From Microvirga massiliensis (GTDB lineage Bacteria > Pseudomonadota > Alphaproteobacteria > Rhizobiales > Beijerinckiaceae): a stretch of DNA of 50,903 nt. The DNA lies in contig NZ_LN811355.1 of assembly GCF_001006805.1 (NCBI RefSeq), forward strand, positions 258,590 through 309,492. The letters are read 5' to 3'. The position numbers and the translations under genes were made by a program. The notes under the pieces were generated by a model that ran no database searches, was not told where the DNA came from, and saw only the letters and a list, made by a program, of their open reading frames with translations. Numbering within the stretch: the first letter of the stretch is position 1; each line of letters opens with the position of its first letter. Below are positions 28,959 through 37,561 of this stretch, in pieces.

Positions 28959-28985
28959 GATCGGGCCCGTGACACGGGCCCGATC
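28959..28985. terminator. Hairpin between convergent rne and aminotransferase genes
   Basis: Perfect 12-bp arms, GATCGGGCCCGT (28959-28970) and ACGGGCCCGATC (28974-28985), with a 3-base loop. It lies in the 76-base gap between converging stops. There is no strong T-tract on either side, but position and strength suggest a bidirectional terminator. Confidence 0.7.
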
Positions 28986-29009
28986 CAGTTGAGGGGCTGT
29001 CGGCCCGGC

Positions 29010-30188
29010 TTATCGGAGCCAATTCTTCAGCCGGATCACGGCCTCTCGGCAATCCGATTCTGACCCGGCGAAGGACAGCCGCAGATGATGAGCGCCCTCG
29101 AGCGGATCGAAGTCTAGCCCCGGGGTCGCCGCAATGCCCGCCTCGTCCAGCATCCGCGCGCAGAAGCCGGCCGCATCGTTCGTGAACCGTGCGATATCGG
29201 CGTAGATGTAGAAGGCGCCATCGACGGGATGGATCTCCGTGATCCCGAGATGCGGCAACTCGTTTAGCAGGATCGCCCTGTTGCGGGCATAGCCGGCTTT
29301 GATGCTTTCGAGTTCCTCGGTAGCCTCGAAGCTCGCGGCCGCCGCAACTTGCGACAAATACGGGGGCGAGATGTAGAGATTCTGCGCGAGCCGCTCGATG
29401 GGACGGACGAGCCGGTCGGGTACGACCATCCAGCCGATACGCCACCCGGTCATGCAGAAATATTTCGAGAACGAGTTGATGACCACCGCGTCGTCATCGA
29501 CCGACAGTGCCGTCGAGGCCGGGCGATCATAGGTCAGGCCATGATAGATCTCGTCTGACACGAACCAGACGCCGTGCGCTGCGCAGTGCTTGGCGAGCCG
29601 CGCCATTTCGTCTGTCCCAATCATCGTGCCCGACGGATTGGCAGGGCTCATCGCCAGCACACCGTGGAGAGGCATTCCAGAGCCGGCCCGCTCGAGCGCC
29701 TCCACCGTCAAGGCGAAGCCATCTTCCGGGCGGAGCGGAACGGTAACAGGCTCGAGATCGAGTGCCTGCAGAATATTTCGATAAGCAGGATAGCCGGGCG
29801 CGGTGATTGCAACGCGCTGGCCGGCATCGAAGAGGGTTAGGAAGGCAAGGACGAAGCCCGCCGAGGAGCCGGTCGTCACGACGATCCGCTCGGGCGACAC
29901 GGAGACGCCATAGGTCTCGCGATAATGCTGCGCGATCCGCTCCCGGAGGGCCGGGAGGCCGAGCGCCTCGGTGTATCCGATGGCTCCGCGGTCGAGGGCA
30001 GCCTTGGCGGCCTCGCGGACGATCCGCGGCGCCGCAGCGGAGGGCTGGCCCACCTCCATGTGGACGATGGCCTCGCCTTGCCTTTCTTTCGCCGCGGCTG
30101 CGCTCAGAACATCCATGGCGAGGAACGGCGCGACGCGAGAAAGGCGACCCGCAACGGCCGGTGGATTATGTGACGGAGGAATGCTCAT
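29010..30188 (-). CDS. PLP-dependent aminotransferase (class I/II)
   Basis: A 392-residue fold-type I aminotransferase. Visible signatures are VGQPSAAAP near the N terminus, TTGSSAGFVLAF, APGYPAYRN, SPANPSGT, VSDEIYHGLTY and the PLP lysine in NSFSKYFCMTGWRIGW, followed by the substrate-binding arginine in HHLRLSF. It belongs to the aspartate/aromatic aminotransferase-like group that transfers amino groups to 2-oxoglutarate or similar; the specific substrate cannot be read. The ATG at 30188 is chosen over an upstream ATG because MSIPPSHNPPAVAGRLSRV matches the usual length. It is divergent from the M48 protease. Confidence 0.86.
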   Translation of the reverse strand: MSIPPSHNPPAVAGRLSRVAPFLAMDVLSAAAAKERQGEAIVHMEVGQPSAAAPRIVREAAKAALDRGAIGYTEALGLPALRERIAQHYRETYGVSVSPERIVVTTGSSAGFVLAFLTLFDAGQRVAITAPGYPAYRNILQALDLEPVTVPLRPEDGFALTVEALERAGSGMPLHGVLAMSPANPSGTMIGTDEMARLAKHCAAHGVWFVSDEIYHGLTYDRPASTALSVDDDAVVINSFSKYFCMTGWRIGWMVVPDRLVRPIERLAQNLYISPPYLSQVAAAASFEATEELESIKAGYARNRAILLNELPHLGITEIHPVDGAFYIYADIARFTNDAAGFCARMLDEAGIAATPGLDFDPLEGAHHLRLSFAGSESDCREAVIRLKNWLR

Positions 30189-30292
30189 CTGCGGCTCGTA
30201 GCTCGTGAGCCGCTCTTCCTCAAGGCAATGGGACGGATGCATACGGAGCCGTGATTTGACGCGATCCCGGCCGGGAAGGTAACCGGAGGAGC

Positions 30293-31705
30293 ATGATGTC
30301 TGAGCCTACTCAGGGACACCTGCGCCGCAGAGTTCCCCCAAGCCGGATCGTCGGTCTCGCGGTAGCGTTCGTTTCGGCGCTGGCGATACCCGCTTCCGCT
30401 CAGCAATCCGGACAGGAACGCCGAGGACAGAGCATCGTTCGGGATGCCGAAACGGAGGACCTGCTCAGGGATTACGCCGTACCGATCTTCCAAGCCGCGA
30501 AGGTCAATGCGAAGGCGACGAAGATCATTCTCGTGAATGATCGCTCCTTCAACGCTTTCGTCGCGAATGGGCAGAAGATCTTCATCAACGTCGGAGCGCT
30601 GCTCGATGCGGAGACGCCCGGTGAGGTGATCGGCGTGATCGCCCATGAGACCGGCCATATTGCGGGTGGACACCTTGCACGCCTCCGCCAGCAGGTTGCG
30701 AATGCGAAAATCCTCTCTGTCATTGGCATGCTTGCTGGAGCGGGCGCGATGGTCGGCGCAGCGAATTCTGGCAGCGGCGTCGGGAATACCGGCACGGGCG
30801 CCATGGGCATTCTAACCGGGGGACAGGAACTCGTCCGCCGGAATCTGCTCGCCTACCAGCGCTCCGAGGAGCAAGCCGCGGACGCCGCAGCCTTGCGTTA
30901 CCTCGCGGCGACGGGGCAATCGCCACGGGGAATGCTGACGACCTTTGCACGGTTCGCCGACTCGGGCCTGTTCCGATCGCGAGCGGTCGACCCGTATCTG
31001 ATTTCACATCCGCTCCCCAGCGAGCGCATCAGCCAGCTCGAGCGCCTCGCCAAGCAGAGCCCGCATTTCGGACGGAAAGACTCTCCCGAGCTCCAGGCCC
31101 GCCATGATCTCATGCGCGCCAAGCTCGCCGGATTCGTCGAGCGTCCGGACACGGTCCTGCGGCGATACCCGCCATCGAATACCAGCGCACCGGCACGCTA
31201 TGCCCGCGCGGTCTTAGCCTATCGCAGCGGCCGCCTCTCGGAAGCGCTCGCTGCGATCGACGGGTTAGTCGCAGAGCAACCCTCGAATGCCTATTTCCAT
31301 GAGCTTAAAGGCCAGGCTCTTCTCGAGAGCGGCCGGGCGCGGGAAGCAGTTGCGCCGCTTCGCCGGGCGGTTTCGCTCGCGCCGGGTGGGATCCCGATAC
31401 GGGTCATGCTCGGCCAGGCTCTGCTCGCAACGGGAGATGCCGATGCCGCGATCCGGGAACTCAGCATCACGACGCAACGCGAGCCGGAATCTCCCGACGG
31501 GTTCCGGTTCCTGGCAATGGCTTATGGACGGAAGGGCGATATCGGCCGCGCCGAACTGGCATCCGCGCAAGCGTTCTTCAACTCGGCCGATCTTCGCAAT
31601 GCCCAGACCCAGGCGAGCCGCGCCATGGCGAAGCTGAAACCGGGCTCCCCGGCCTATCTGAAGGCCGAGGACATCCTCAACTACCGCCCTTCTCAAGACA
31701 ACTGA
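30293..31705 (+). CDS. M48 family metalloprotease with TPR repeats (BepA-like)
   Basis: A 470-residue periplasmic protease and chaperone-like protein. A signal peptide (about residues 18-36, ending ASAQQ) is followed by an M48 domain with the zinc motif HETGH (H118) and the third ligand region in EEQAADAAALRYL. A TPR region (about 300-460) follows. BepA (YfgC) of E. coli handles outer membrane proteins such as LptD; a similar role is inferred here. GGAGGAG lies immediately before the tandem ATGs. The dsbA-like gene follows by 20 bases, so both periplasmic folding factors probably share a transcript. Confidence 0.9.
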   Translation: MMSEPTQGHLRRRVPPSRIVGLAVAFVSALAIPASAQQSGQERRGQSIVRDAETEDLLRDYAVPIFQAAKVNAKATKIILVNDRSFNAFVANGQKIFINVGALLDAETPGEVIGVIAHETGHIAGGHLARLRQQVANAKILSVIGMLAGAGAMVGAANSGSGVGNTGTGAMGILTGGQELVRRNLLAYQRSEEQAADAAALRYLAATGQSPRGMLTTFARFADSGLFRSRAVDPYLISHPLPSERISQLERLAKQSPHFGRKDSPELQARHDLMRAKLAGFVERPDTVLRRYPPSNTSAPARYARAVLAYRSGRLSEALAAIDGLVAEQPSNAYFHELKGQALLESGRAREAVAPLRRAVSLAPGGIPIRVMLGQALLATGDADAAIRELSITTQREPESPDGFRFLAMAYGRKGDIGRAELASAQAFFNSADLRNAQTQASRAMAKLKPGSPAYLKAEDILNYRPSQDN

Positions 31706-31725
31706 TCTCATCCCGGAAAGCCATC

Positions 31726-32499
31726 ATGCGCGCCCAGACGCTCAAAAAGACCTTCACCGCCCTCGGCCTCCTGCTCTGCCTCGGAACGACTGCCGGCGCG
31801 CAGAGCTCCCTCTTCAGCGAACAGCAGCGCAAGGCCATCGGCGAGATCGTTCGGGAGTATCTCGTCCAGAACCCCGAAGTTCTCCAGGAGGCGCTCGCGG
31901 AACTCGAGAAGCGTCAAGCCGAGGCGCAGCGGACCGCGACCCTCTCGGCGCTGCGCGATTCGAAGGACACCCTTCTGAACGCACCGCACTCGATCGTCGC
32001 GGGTAATCCGCAAGGAGACGTCACGCTCGTCGAGTTCTTCGACTACAACTGCGGCTACTGCAAGCGCGCCCTCGCTGATGTGCGTGGGCTGGTAAAGGGC
32101 GATCCGAAGCTGCGGCTCGTCATGAAGGATTTCCCGGTCCTCGGTCCGGACTCCGTCGAGGCCAGTCGCGTCGCGCTGGCGGTGAAGAATCAGATCTCCG
32201 GAGACAAGCTGTTCGACTACCACGTCCGGCTGATGGAGACCCGTGGTCGCGTGAACGGGGAGAAGGCGCTGGCGCTCGCCAAGGAGATGGGACTCGATGT
32301 GGCTCGCATCCAGAAGGACATGGAGAGCCCGGCCATCCTTGCAGCCCTTCAGGAGAATGTTGCCCTCGGCGACAAGCTCGGCCTGACCGGGACTCCGGCT
32401 TTCATCGTCGGCGAGGAGATCATTCCAGGCGCAGTCGGGGCCGAGCCGCTCCGGCGGGTCGTGGCCGGCGTTCGTCAGTGTGGCCGAGCGACCTGCTGA
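31726..32499 (+). CDS. DsbA-family thiol:disulfide protein
   Basis: A 257-residue exported thioredoxin-fold protein. A signal peptide ends near TTAGAQ. An N-terminal helical segment (SEQQRKAIGEIVREYLVQNPEVLQEALAELEKRQAE) of the kind found in ScsC/BdbD-type proteins precedes the DsbA domain. The active site is C109-GY-C112 in DYNCGYCKRAL, with the cis-proline in GLTGTPAFIVG. CGYC rather than CPHC suggests a different redox potential from E. coli DsbA. Two further cysteines occur at the extreme C terminus (RQCGRATC). It acts in the periplasm on disulfide bonds; whether as oxidase or isomerase is not visible. Confidence 0.88.
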   Translation: MRAQTLKKTFTALGLLLCLGTTAGAQSSLFSEQQRKAIGEIVREYLVQNPEVLQEALAELEKRQAEAQRTATLSALRDSKDTLLNAPHSIVAGNPQGDVTLVEFFDYNCGYCKRALADVRGLVKGDPKLRLVMKDFPVLGPDSVEASRVALAVKNQISGDKLFDYHVRLMETRGRVNGEKALALAKEMGLDVARIQKDMESPAILAALQENVALGDKLGLTGTPAFIVGEEIIPGAVGAEPLRRVVAGVRQCGRATC

Positions 32500-32835
32500 G
32501 GGCATTCGGAGCCCGCTCCTTACAGGGCAAGCCCTTCTCTCCCAGGCCTTTACGGAAGGCATCGATCCGGCCGGACTCCGACGCCCTGCCGGCTTCCTCT
32601 TTCGCACTTGGCGTGTTTTGGCTAAGACGGCGCGCCGGTGCAGCCCGGCGGAGCCTTCTCATCGCCGGCCGCGATCGCCGTTCTCAAGTCCGACGGAGCC
32701 GGTAACGCCGAGACGCTGGACGCGTTCGAGGTGATGCGGTGGATGCAGCCGTCGTGAACTGCGATCGGAAGTCGGCGACCTGTCGGCTCGCTTCCAGCAC
32801 TTTGCAATCAACGGTGTACGGGCACGCGAAACTCA
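32500..32835 (+). pseudogene. Gap with possible decayed coding sequence
   Basis: The 336 bases between dsbA and accB have no intact gene. In one plus-strand frame, about 32624-32757 reads as a protein-like stretch (AFSSPAAIAVLKSDGAGNAE, then LDAFEVMRWMQPS and stop). The next stretch, about 32758-32835, reads LRSEVGDLSARFQHFAINGV in another frame. A preceding part (GFLFRTWRVLAKT) is in a third. This is what a short gene broken by frameshifts would look like, but high GC content makes chance open frames common. I do not recognise the product, and it is not aroQ, which commonly sits here in relatives. Confidence 0.25.
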
Positions 32836-33348
32836 ATGCCTAAAGCCAAGAAGGACAGGGCGTTCCCCATGGCCAACGAACATCCGATCGACCCCGAGCT
32901 CGTTCGCGAGCTCGCGACCCTCATCGCAGAAACCAATCTGACCGAAATCGAGGTCGAGAAGGGCGATCTTCGGATCAGGGTCGCGCGTGCGCCAGCACCC
33001 GCCCAGATCGCAGTGCCGGTTCAGATGCCGACCGCTGCGCCCCCTGCTCCTGCTGTGCTCCCCGTCTCGGTCGCGGAGCCGGCGCCCATTGGCGCGAAAT
33101 CTGCAGCAGCCCACCCGGGAGCCGTCGTCTCGCCGATGGTCGGAACGGTCTACAGGCGCCCGTCTCCGGACGCGAAGCCGTTCGTGGACGTCGGCTCGCG
33201 AGTTGAAGCCGGCGACAGGGTGGTTCTCGTCGAAGCGATGAAGACGTTCAACGAGATCACGGCGCCCCGAGCAGGCATCGTGACGGCCATCTTCGTTGAG
33301 GACGGGCAGCCAGTCGAATATGGCGAGCCGCTGCTGCTGATCGAGTAA
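32836..33348 (+). CDS. accB: Biotin carboxyl carrier protein of acetyl-CoA carboxylase
   Basis: A carrier protein of up to 170 residues that holds biotin for acetyl-CoA carboxylase, the first committed step of fatty acid synthesis. The N-terminal part (DPELVRELATLIAETNLTEIEVEKGDLRIRVAR) is the AccB-specific helical region. A Pro/Ala linker follows, then the biotinyl domain with the biotinylated lysine K136 in VEAMKTFNEI. The start may be 32836 or the ATG at 32869 (MANEHPIDPEL); neither has a strong ribosome binding site. accC follows after 3 bases, so the two are co-translated. Confidence 0.94.
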   Translation: MPKAKKDRAFPMANEHPIDPELVRELATLIAETNLTEIEVEKGDLRIRVARAPAPAQIAVPVQMPTAAPPAPAVLPVSVAEPAPIGAKSAAAHPGAVVSPMVGTVYRRPSPDAKPFVDVGSRVEAGDRVVLVEAMKTFNEITAPRAGIVTAIFVEDGQPVEYGEPLLLIE

Positions 33349-33351
33349 ATA

Positions 33352-34707
33352 ATGTTCGACAAGATCCTGATCGCGAACCGGGGCGAAATCGCTCTTCGCA
33401 TACTCCGGGCAGCCAAAGAATTGGGCATTGCCACGGTCGCCGTGCACTCGACGGCCGATGCCGACGCGATGCATGTCCGCCTCGCCGACGAGAGCGTCTG
33501 TATCGGCCCGCCGCCGGCACGGGACAGCTATCTGAACGTCGCTGCGCTGATCGCCGCCTGCGAGATCACGGGAGCCGATGCGGTTCATCCGGGCTACGGC
33601 TTCCTCTCGGAGAACGCACGTTTCGCAGAAGTCCTCAAGGACCATCGCATCACCTTCATCGGGCCGAAGGCGGAGCATATCCGCATCATGGGCGACAAGA
33701 TCGAGGCGAAGCGGACGGCGCGTCGCCTCGGAATCCCATGCGTCCCCGGCTCTGAGGGCGCCGTGACGGACGAGGATGAGGCGAGGCGTATCGCCCGCGA
33801 CATGGGATATCCCGTTCTCATCAAGGCAGCTGCCGGCGGCGGCGGACGCGGCATGAAGGTCGCTCGCAACGACAGCGAACTCGGTTACGCGCTCGCCACT
33901 GCACGAACCGAGGCGAAGGCAGCATTCGGCGACGATGCGGTCTATATCGAGAAGTATCTCGAGAAGCCGCGTCACATCGAGATCCAGGTCCTCGGCGACG
34001 GCAAGGGCCACGCGGTGCATCTCGGCGAGCGCGACTGCTCGCTGCAGCGGCGTCACCAGAAAGTCTGGGAGGAAGGCCCCTCCCCGGCCCTGAACGCCGA
34101 CATGCGTGACCGCATCGGCGGTACCGTCGCGAAGGCGATGTCCGAGTTGCAATATCTCGGCGCCGGCACCGTGGAGTTCCTGTTCGAGAACGGTGAGTTC
34201 TACTTCATCGAGATGAACACGCGGATCCAGGTCGAGCATCCGGTGACCGAGATGATCACCGGGATCGATCTCGTCAACGAGCAGATCCGCGTTGCTGCCG
34301 GCGCGCCTCTATCGGTGCGGCAGGAGGATATTCGCATCGAAGGGCACGCCATCGAGTGCCGGATCAATGCGGAACATCCAACGACTTTCAGGCCGTCACC
34401 CGGAACGATCAGCTATTTCCACCCGCCGGGCGGGCTCGGCATCCGCGTCGATTCGGCTGCGTATCAGGGCTATCGCATCCCGCCGCACTACGACTCGCTG
34501 GTCGGGAAGTTGATCGTGCATGGCAGGACGCGCAACGAGTGCCTTATGCGCCTGAGGCGCTCGCTCGACGAATTCGTCGTCGACGGGATCGATACGACGC
34601 TGCCGCTTTTCCGCACGCTCGTTCGCAATCCCGACGTGCAGAACGGCGACTACGACATCCATTGGCTGGAGTCTTTCCTCAAGACAGGGGGACTCGAGGA
34701 AAACTGA
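33352..34707 (+). CDS. accC: Biotin carboxylase subunit of acetyl-CoA carboxylase
   Basis: A 451-residue biotin carboxylase that carboxylates the biotin of AccB using ATP and bicarbonate. Signatures are MFDKILIANRGEIALRI, HPGYGFLSENARFAE, the ATP-grasp loop AAAGGGGRGMKVA, ERDCSLQRRHQKVWEEGPSP, FIEMNTRIQVEHPVTEMITGIDLV and HAIECRINAE. It starts almost directly after accB. The aat gene that often follows accC in related genomes is not here; a leftward FadL-like gene follows instead. Confidence 0.96.
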   Translation: MFDKILIANRGEIALRILRAAKELGIATVAVHSTADADAMHVRLADESVCIGPPPARDSYLNVAALIAACEITGADAVHPGYGFLSENARFAEVLKDHRITFIGPKAEHIRIMGDKIEAKRTARRLGIPCVPGSEGAVTDEDEARRIARDMGYPVLIKAAAGGGGRGMKVARNDSELGYALATARTEAKAAFGDDAVYIEKYLEKPRHIEIQVLGDGKGHAVHLGERDCSLQRRHQKVWEEGPSPALNADMRDRIGGTVAKAMSELQYLGAGTVEFLFENGEFYFIEMNTRIQVEHPVTEMITGIDLVNEQIRVAAGAPLSVRQEDIRIEGHAIECRINAEHPTTFRPSPGTISYFHPPGGLGIRVDSAAYQGYRIPPHYDSLVGKLIVHGRTRNECLMRLRRSLDEFVVDGIDTTLPLFRTLVRNPDVQNGDYDIHWLESFLKTGGLEEN

Positions 34708-34797
34708 CCGGCGGGCATCCCTCGCGCTGAGGATTGGAAACGGCGTCTTCCCGTCAATTCACGTGGCGGAGAATGCTCCGTTCCGGCTCGTCGAAGC

Positions 34798-36114
34798 TCA
34801 CCCCTTTCGCACGAGTGGCGACGCGATCGGCTGGATGGGATTGTCCCACCGGTAGCGGATGCCGAGCGAGATAATGTGAACGTCGGCATCCACATCTCCG
34901 ATCAGAGGACCAAATTGCGGATTGAACGTCGGATTGCCGGGTACGACCCGGACATCGGCCTCGTCTGCGAGAATGTAGGTGTAGCCGACATCGAACGAGA
35001 GCTGCGGGTTGAACTGATAAGTCGCGCCCGCGGAGAACCAGTAGCGATCGCTATCGGGAAGGCGAGGCGTTCGCACTTCGTCGCTGATCGGCGAAATCTC
35101 GTAGCCGAAGCCCGCGCGAAGAGTTAGTGCGGGATTGAGACGATACTCGCCGCCGATCGAAAAGAACCACCCATCGTCCCAGTCCAGAGGCAAGGTCGGA
35201 ACGAGCGCGAACCCGCCAGTTACTGCATTTCGCACGCGTGGAAAGCCGAGACGACTCCAATTCGTCCACTCAGTTGTTGCAGCGATCGAGAACGCATCCG
35301 TGACCTGCTGCTGCAGGCCGACGGTCACTGTTTCCGGAAGAATGAGGTCGGCCTTGATTCGCTGAAAGATCGGAGGCCCCAAATTGAGTTTACCTTCGAC
35401 ATCATGTTCAACGGCCGACCTGAAACCGACGCCGATCATCGTGCCGGGCAGTGGGGTCAGCGTTGCTCCGAGGGCGAAACCAATTCCGTAGCTGTCGCCA
35501 CTGAGACCACCTGTCGGTGCAAACGCCGTAAAGGCGCGCGCCCCGCCGACCGCTGAGTTGTAGCGTACGTCGAAATACTCGACGCGCAGCCCGGCACCGA
35601 CCGATAGCCAGTCGTTCACGCGATAGCCGATCGTCGGCTCAACCTCGTAGTTCGTGACCTGCGTCGTTCGGGCATAAAGCTGGCCCGCCCAGATCGGCCC
35701 GGGTTTCGTCGCGAGCCCGAACGGCGCGCCGGCATAGAGCCCTAGCCACAGTTGATCGTTGACTTGGTAGGAGCTGTAGCTCGCAGGCAGAGCCGCATCG
35801 AGCGCGAGATCCCCTGAGGGGCCGAGCGGGAGCAGGATCGGATTCGTGCCGGCGAGTGGCGTAATTTCAGAGGTCGGGATGATTGCCGACAGCATCAGAT
35901 GACTCTGGAACCCGGGCGACATAGTGATCGTCGCCGGATTCCAGAACATCGAGGACAGCCCACCCGCACCTGCTGCTACGCCGGCAAACGACATGCCCTG
36001 TCCGGCGGCACTCTGCTCGCGCAGGGCAAAGCCGCCGGCATGGGTATGGCTCGACGCCGAGACCGCTATTGCCGAAATGGAGGCAATCAGGAAGAAACGA
36101 CAATCAGCTCTCAT
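34798..36114 (-). CDS. FadL/OmpP1-type outer membrane transport protein
   Basis: A 438-residue outer membrane beta-barrel of the FadL (Toluene_X) family, which moves long-chain fatty acids or aromatic hydrocarbons through a lateral opening. The start MRADCRFFLIASISAIAVSASSHTHA forms the signal peptide. The mature end GGFALREQSAAGQGMSFAGVAAG forms the plug region, and FWNPATITM holds the conserved NPA motif. Many amphipathic strands follow, for example YGIGFALGATLTPLPGTMIGVGFRS, and the C-terminal strand is HIISLGIRYRW. It stands alone, convergent with accC. Substrate cannot be told. Confidence 0.9.
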   Translation of the reverse strand: MRADCRFFLIASISAIAVSASSHTHAGGFALREQSAAGQGMSFAGVAAGAGGLSSMFWNPATITMSPGFQSHLMLSAIIPTSEITPLAGTNPILLPLGPSGDLALDAALPASYSSYQVNDQLWLGLYAGAPFGLATKPGPIWAGQLYARTTQVTNYEVEPTIGYRVNDWLSVGAGLRVEYFDVRYNSAVGGARAFTAFAPTGGLSGDSYGIGFALGATLTPLPGTMIGVGFRSAVEHDVEGKLNLGPPIFQRIKADLILPETVTVGLQQQVTDAFSIAATTEWTNWSRLGFPRVRNAVTGGFALVPTLPLDWDDGWFFSIGGEYRLNPALTLRAGFGYEISPISDEVRTPRLPDSDRYWFSAGATYQFNPQLSFDVGYTYILADEADVRVVPGNPTFNPQFGPLIGDVDADVHIISLGIRYRWDNPIQPIASPLVRKG

Positions 36115-36600
36115 CGCAATGCCCCAGGTGATGAAGAACTCTACTGTTGCGGTGCAGCATCTGCGCCGCAAGTCTCGCCTCGAACTACTCGCGACAGTTG
36201 CGTCTCAGCCTTCCGGTGTTGCCGAACTTCGCACCTGCATGAGACTCGCACGGCGAGCGACTTACTGTTCACGTGTAAACGAGCGAAGCCTACTTGCCAT
36301 CACGTTGGAAAGTCACGCCACAAACACCGAGGGGCACTACGTGCCCGGCCGGTGTGACAAAGCTGCAACAATCCCTCTCCATGGAGGTCCTCGAACAGAC
36401 CTGAGGCATGAATCTCAGTCCAGACACACGCAATCGGCTCGGTTGTGCCACCTCGATGGGCGGGTTACGGCGCTCTTTGGCAGGCCATGTGACTGGAAGG
36501 CGGTCGCCGGCGCCGATCTTTTCGGATGGTGGTTTTCACGGCCGAGTTCGGGCTAGAAGGAACCCGATCGCCACAATCGTCTGGCTTTGGAGAATCTCAC
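36115..36600. other. Divergent intergenic region between fadL-like and FAH genes
   Basis: About 490 bases with no convincing gene. It must hold promoters for both directions, but I could not fix hexamers with confidence. The imperfect palindrome GTTCACGTGTAAAC near 36267 could be an operator; it is weak. Confidence 0.4.
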
Positions 36601-37476
36601 ATGAAGCTCGTTCGTTTCGGATCGCCTGGACAGGAAAAGCCTGGGCTTGTCGACTCCTCCGGCCAGGTGCGAGATCTCTCGGGCCACGTCTCCGACGTGA
36701 GCGGCAGCACGCTCGATCCGGACAACCTCGCCCGGCTCGCTGCGGTCGACCCGGGTTCTCTTCCTACAGTACCCGTTGGAACGCGCCTCGGCCCGTGCGT
36801 GGGCAATGTGCGGAATTTCATCGCGATTGGCCTGAACTTTGCCGATCATGCAGCCGAAACCGGAGCGCCCATCCCCGCGGAACCGATCATCTTCAACAAG
36901 GCCCCGAGCTGCATCGTCGGCCCCAATGACGATATCATGCTTCCCCGTGGATCCCTGAAGACGGATTGGGAGGTCGAGCTCGCAATCGTCATCGGCCGGC
37001 CGGCCTCCTACGTCGGCGCGAACGAGGCGCTCGATTATGTGGCAGGCTACTGCGTCTGCAACGACGTATCCGAACGCGAGTATCAGCTCGAGCGTGGCGG
37101 CACCTGGACGAAGGGCAAAGGCTGCCCGACCTTCGGCCCCCTCGGTCCATGGCTCGTAACCCAGGACGAGATCCCGGACATCCAGAACCTTGAAATGTGG
37201 CTCGATGTGAACGGTGAGCGCATGCAAAAGGGCTCGACGAAGACCATGATCTTCACGGCCCGGCAGCTGGTCGCCTACGTCTCCCACTTCATGCAGCTCG
37301 AGCCCGGCGACGTGATCACGACAGGGACGCCACCCGGCGTCGGCCTTGGAATGAAGCCGCCACGCTTTCTCAAGGCCGGTGATGTGGTGAGCCTCGGCAT
37401 CGAAAGGCTCGGAGAGCAGCGCAGCAAGGTTGTCGGGTTCGAGGCCACGGCAGACACGAGCACCACCTGGCGCTGA
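36601..37476 (+). CDS. Fumarylacetoacetate hydrolase family protein
   Basis: A 291-residue FAH-fold enzyme. After a short N-terminal domain (MKLVRFGSPGQEKPGLVDSSG) comes the catalytic domain with IGLNFADHAAETG, FNKAPSCIVGPNDDI, the metal-binding DWEVELAIVIGRPA, YCVCNDVSEREYQLERGGTWTKGK, GPWLVT and TGTPPGVGLGMKPPRFLKAGD. Members split C-C bonds of acylpyruvates or isomerise hydroxyhepta-dienedioates, and some are oxaloacetate decarboxylases or ureidoglycolate lyases. The reaction here is not determined. The ATG at 36601 has GGAGA 8 bases upstream. It is monocistronic and ends at a shared hairpin. Confidence 0.87.
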   Translation: MKLVRFGSPGQEKPGLVDSSGQVRDLSGHVSDVSGSTLDPDNLARLAAVDPGSLPTVPVGTRLGPCVGNVRNFIAIGLNFADHAAETGAPIPAEPIIFNKAPSCIVGPNDDIMLPRGSLKTDWEVELAIVIGRPASYVGANEALDYVAGYCVCNDVSEREYQLERGGTWTKGKGCPTFGPLGPWLVTQDEIPDIQNLEMWLDVNGERMQKGSTKTMIFTARQLVAYVSHFMQLEPGDVITTGTPPGVGLGMKPPRFLKAGDVVSLGIERLGEQRSKVVGFEATADTSTTWR

Positions 37477-37518
37477 CGGACGCTGCCGCTGCAAAACGGA
37501 GCGGCTAGATCGCCGTAA

Positions 37519-37550
37519 CGGCTTGGACCGCAGAGATCCGGTCCAAGCCG
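37519..37550. terminator. Bidirectional terminator between FAH gene and argC
   Basis: Perfect 12-bp arms, CGGCTTGGACCG (37519-37530) and CGGTCCAAGCCG (37539-37550), with an 8-base loop. It sits in the 85-base gap between convergent stops. The flanking T-tracts are poor. Confidence 0.72.
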
Positions 37551-37561
37551 CGAGTTGCTTG

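Noticed and set aside
32500..32835. Degraded aroQ between dsbA and accB
   Set aside because: No AroQ signature (such as NGPNLN or HISN) is readable in any frame.
32833..34239. 468-codon minus-strand open frame opposite accB-accC
   Set aside because: Antisense to two well-conserved genes; no domain features.
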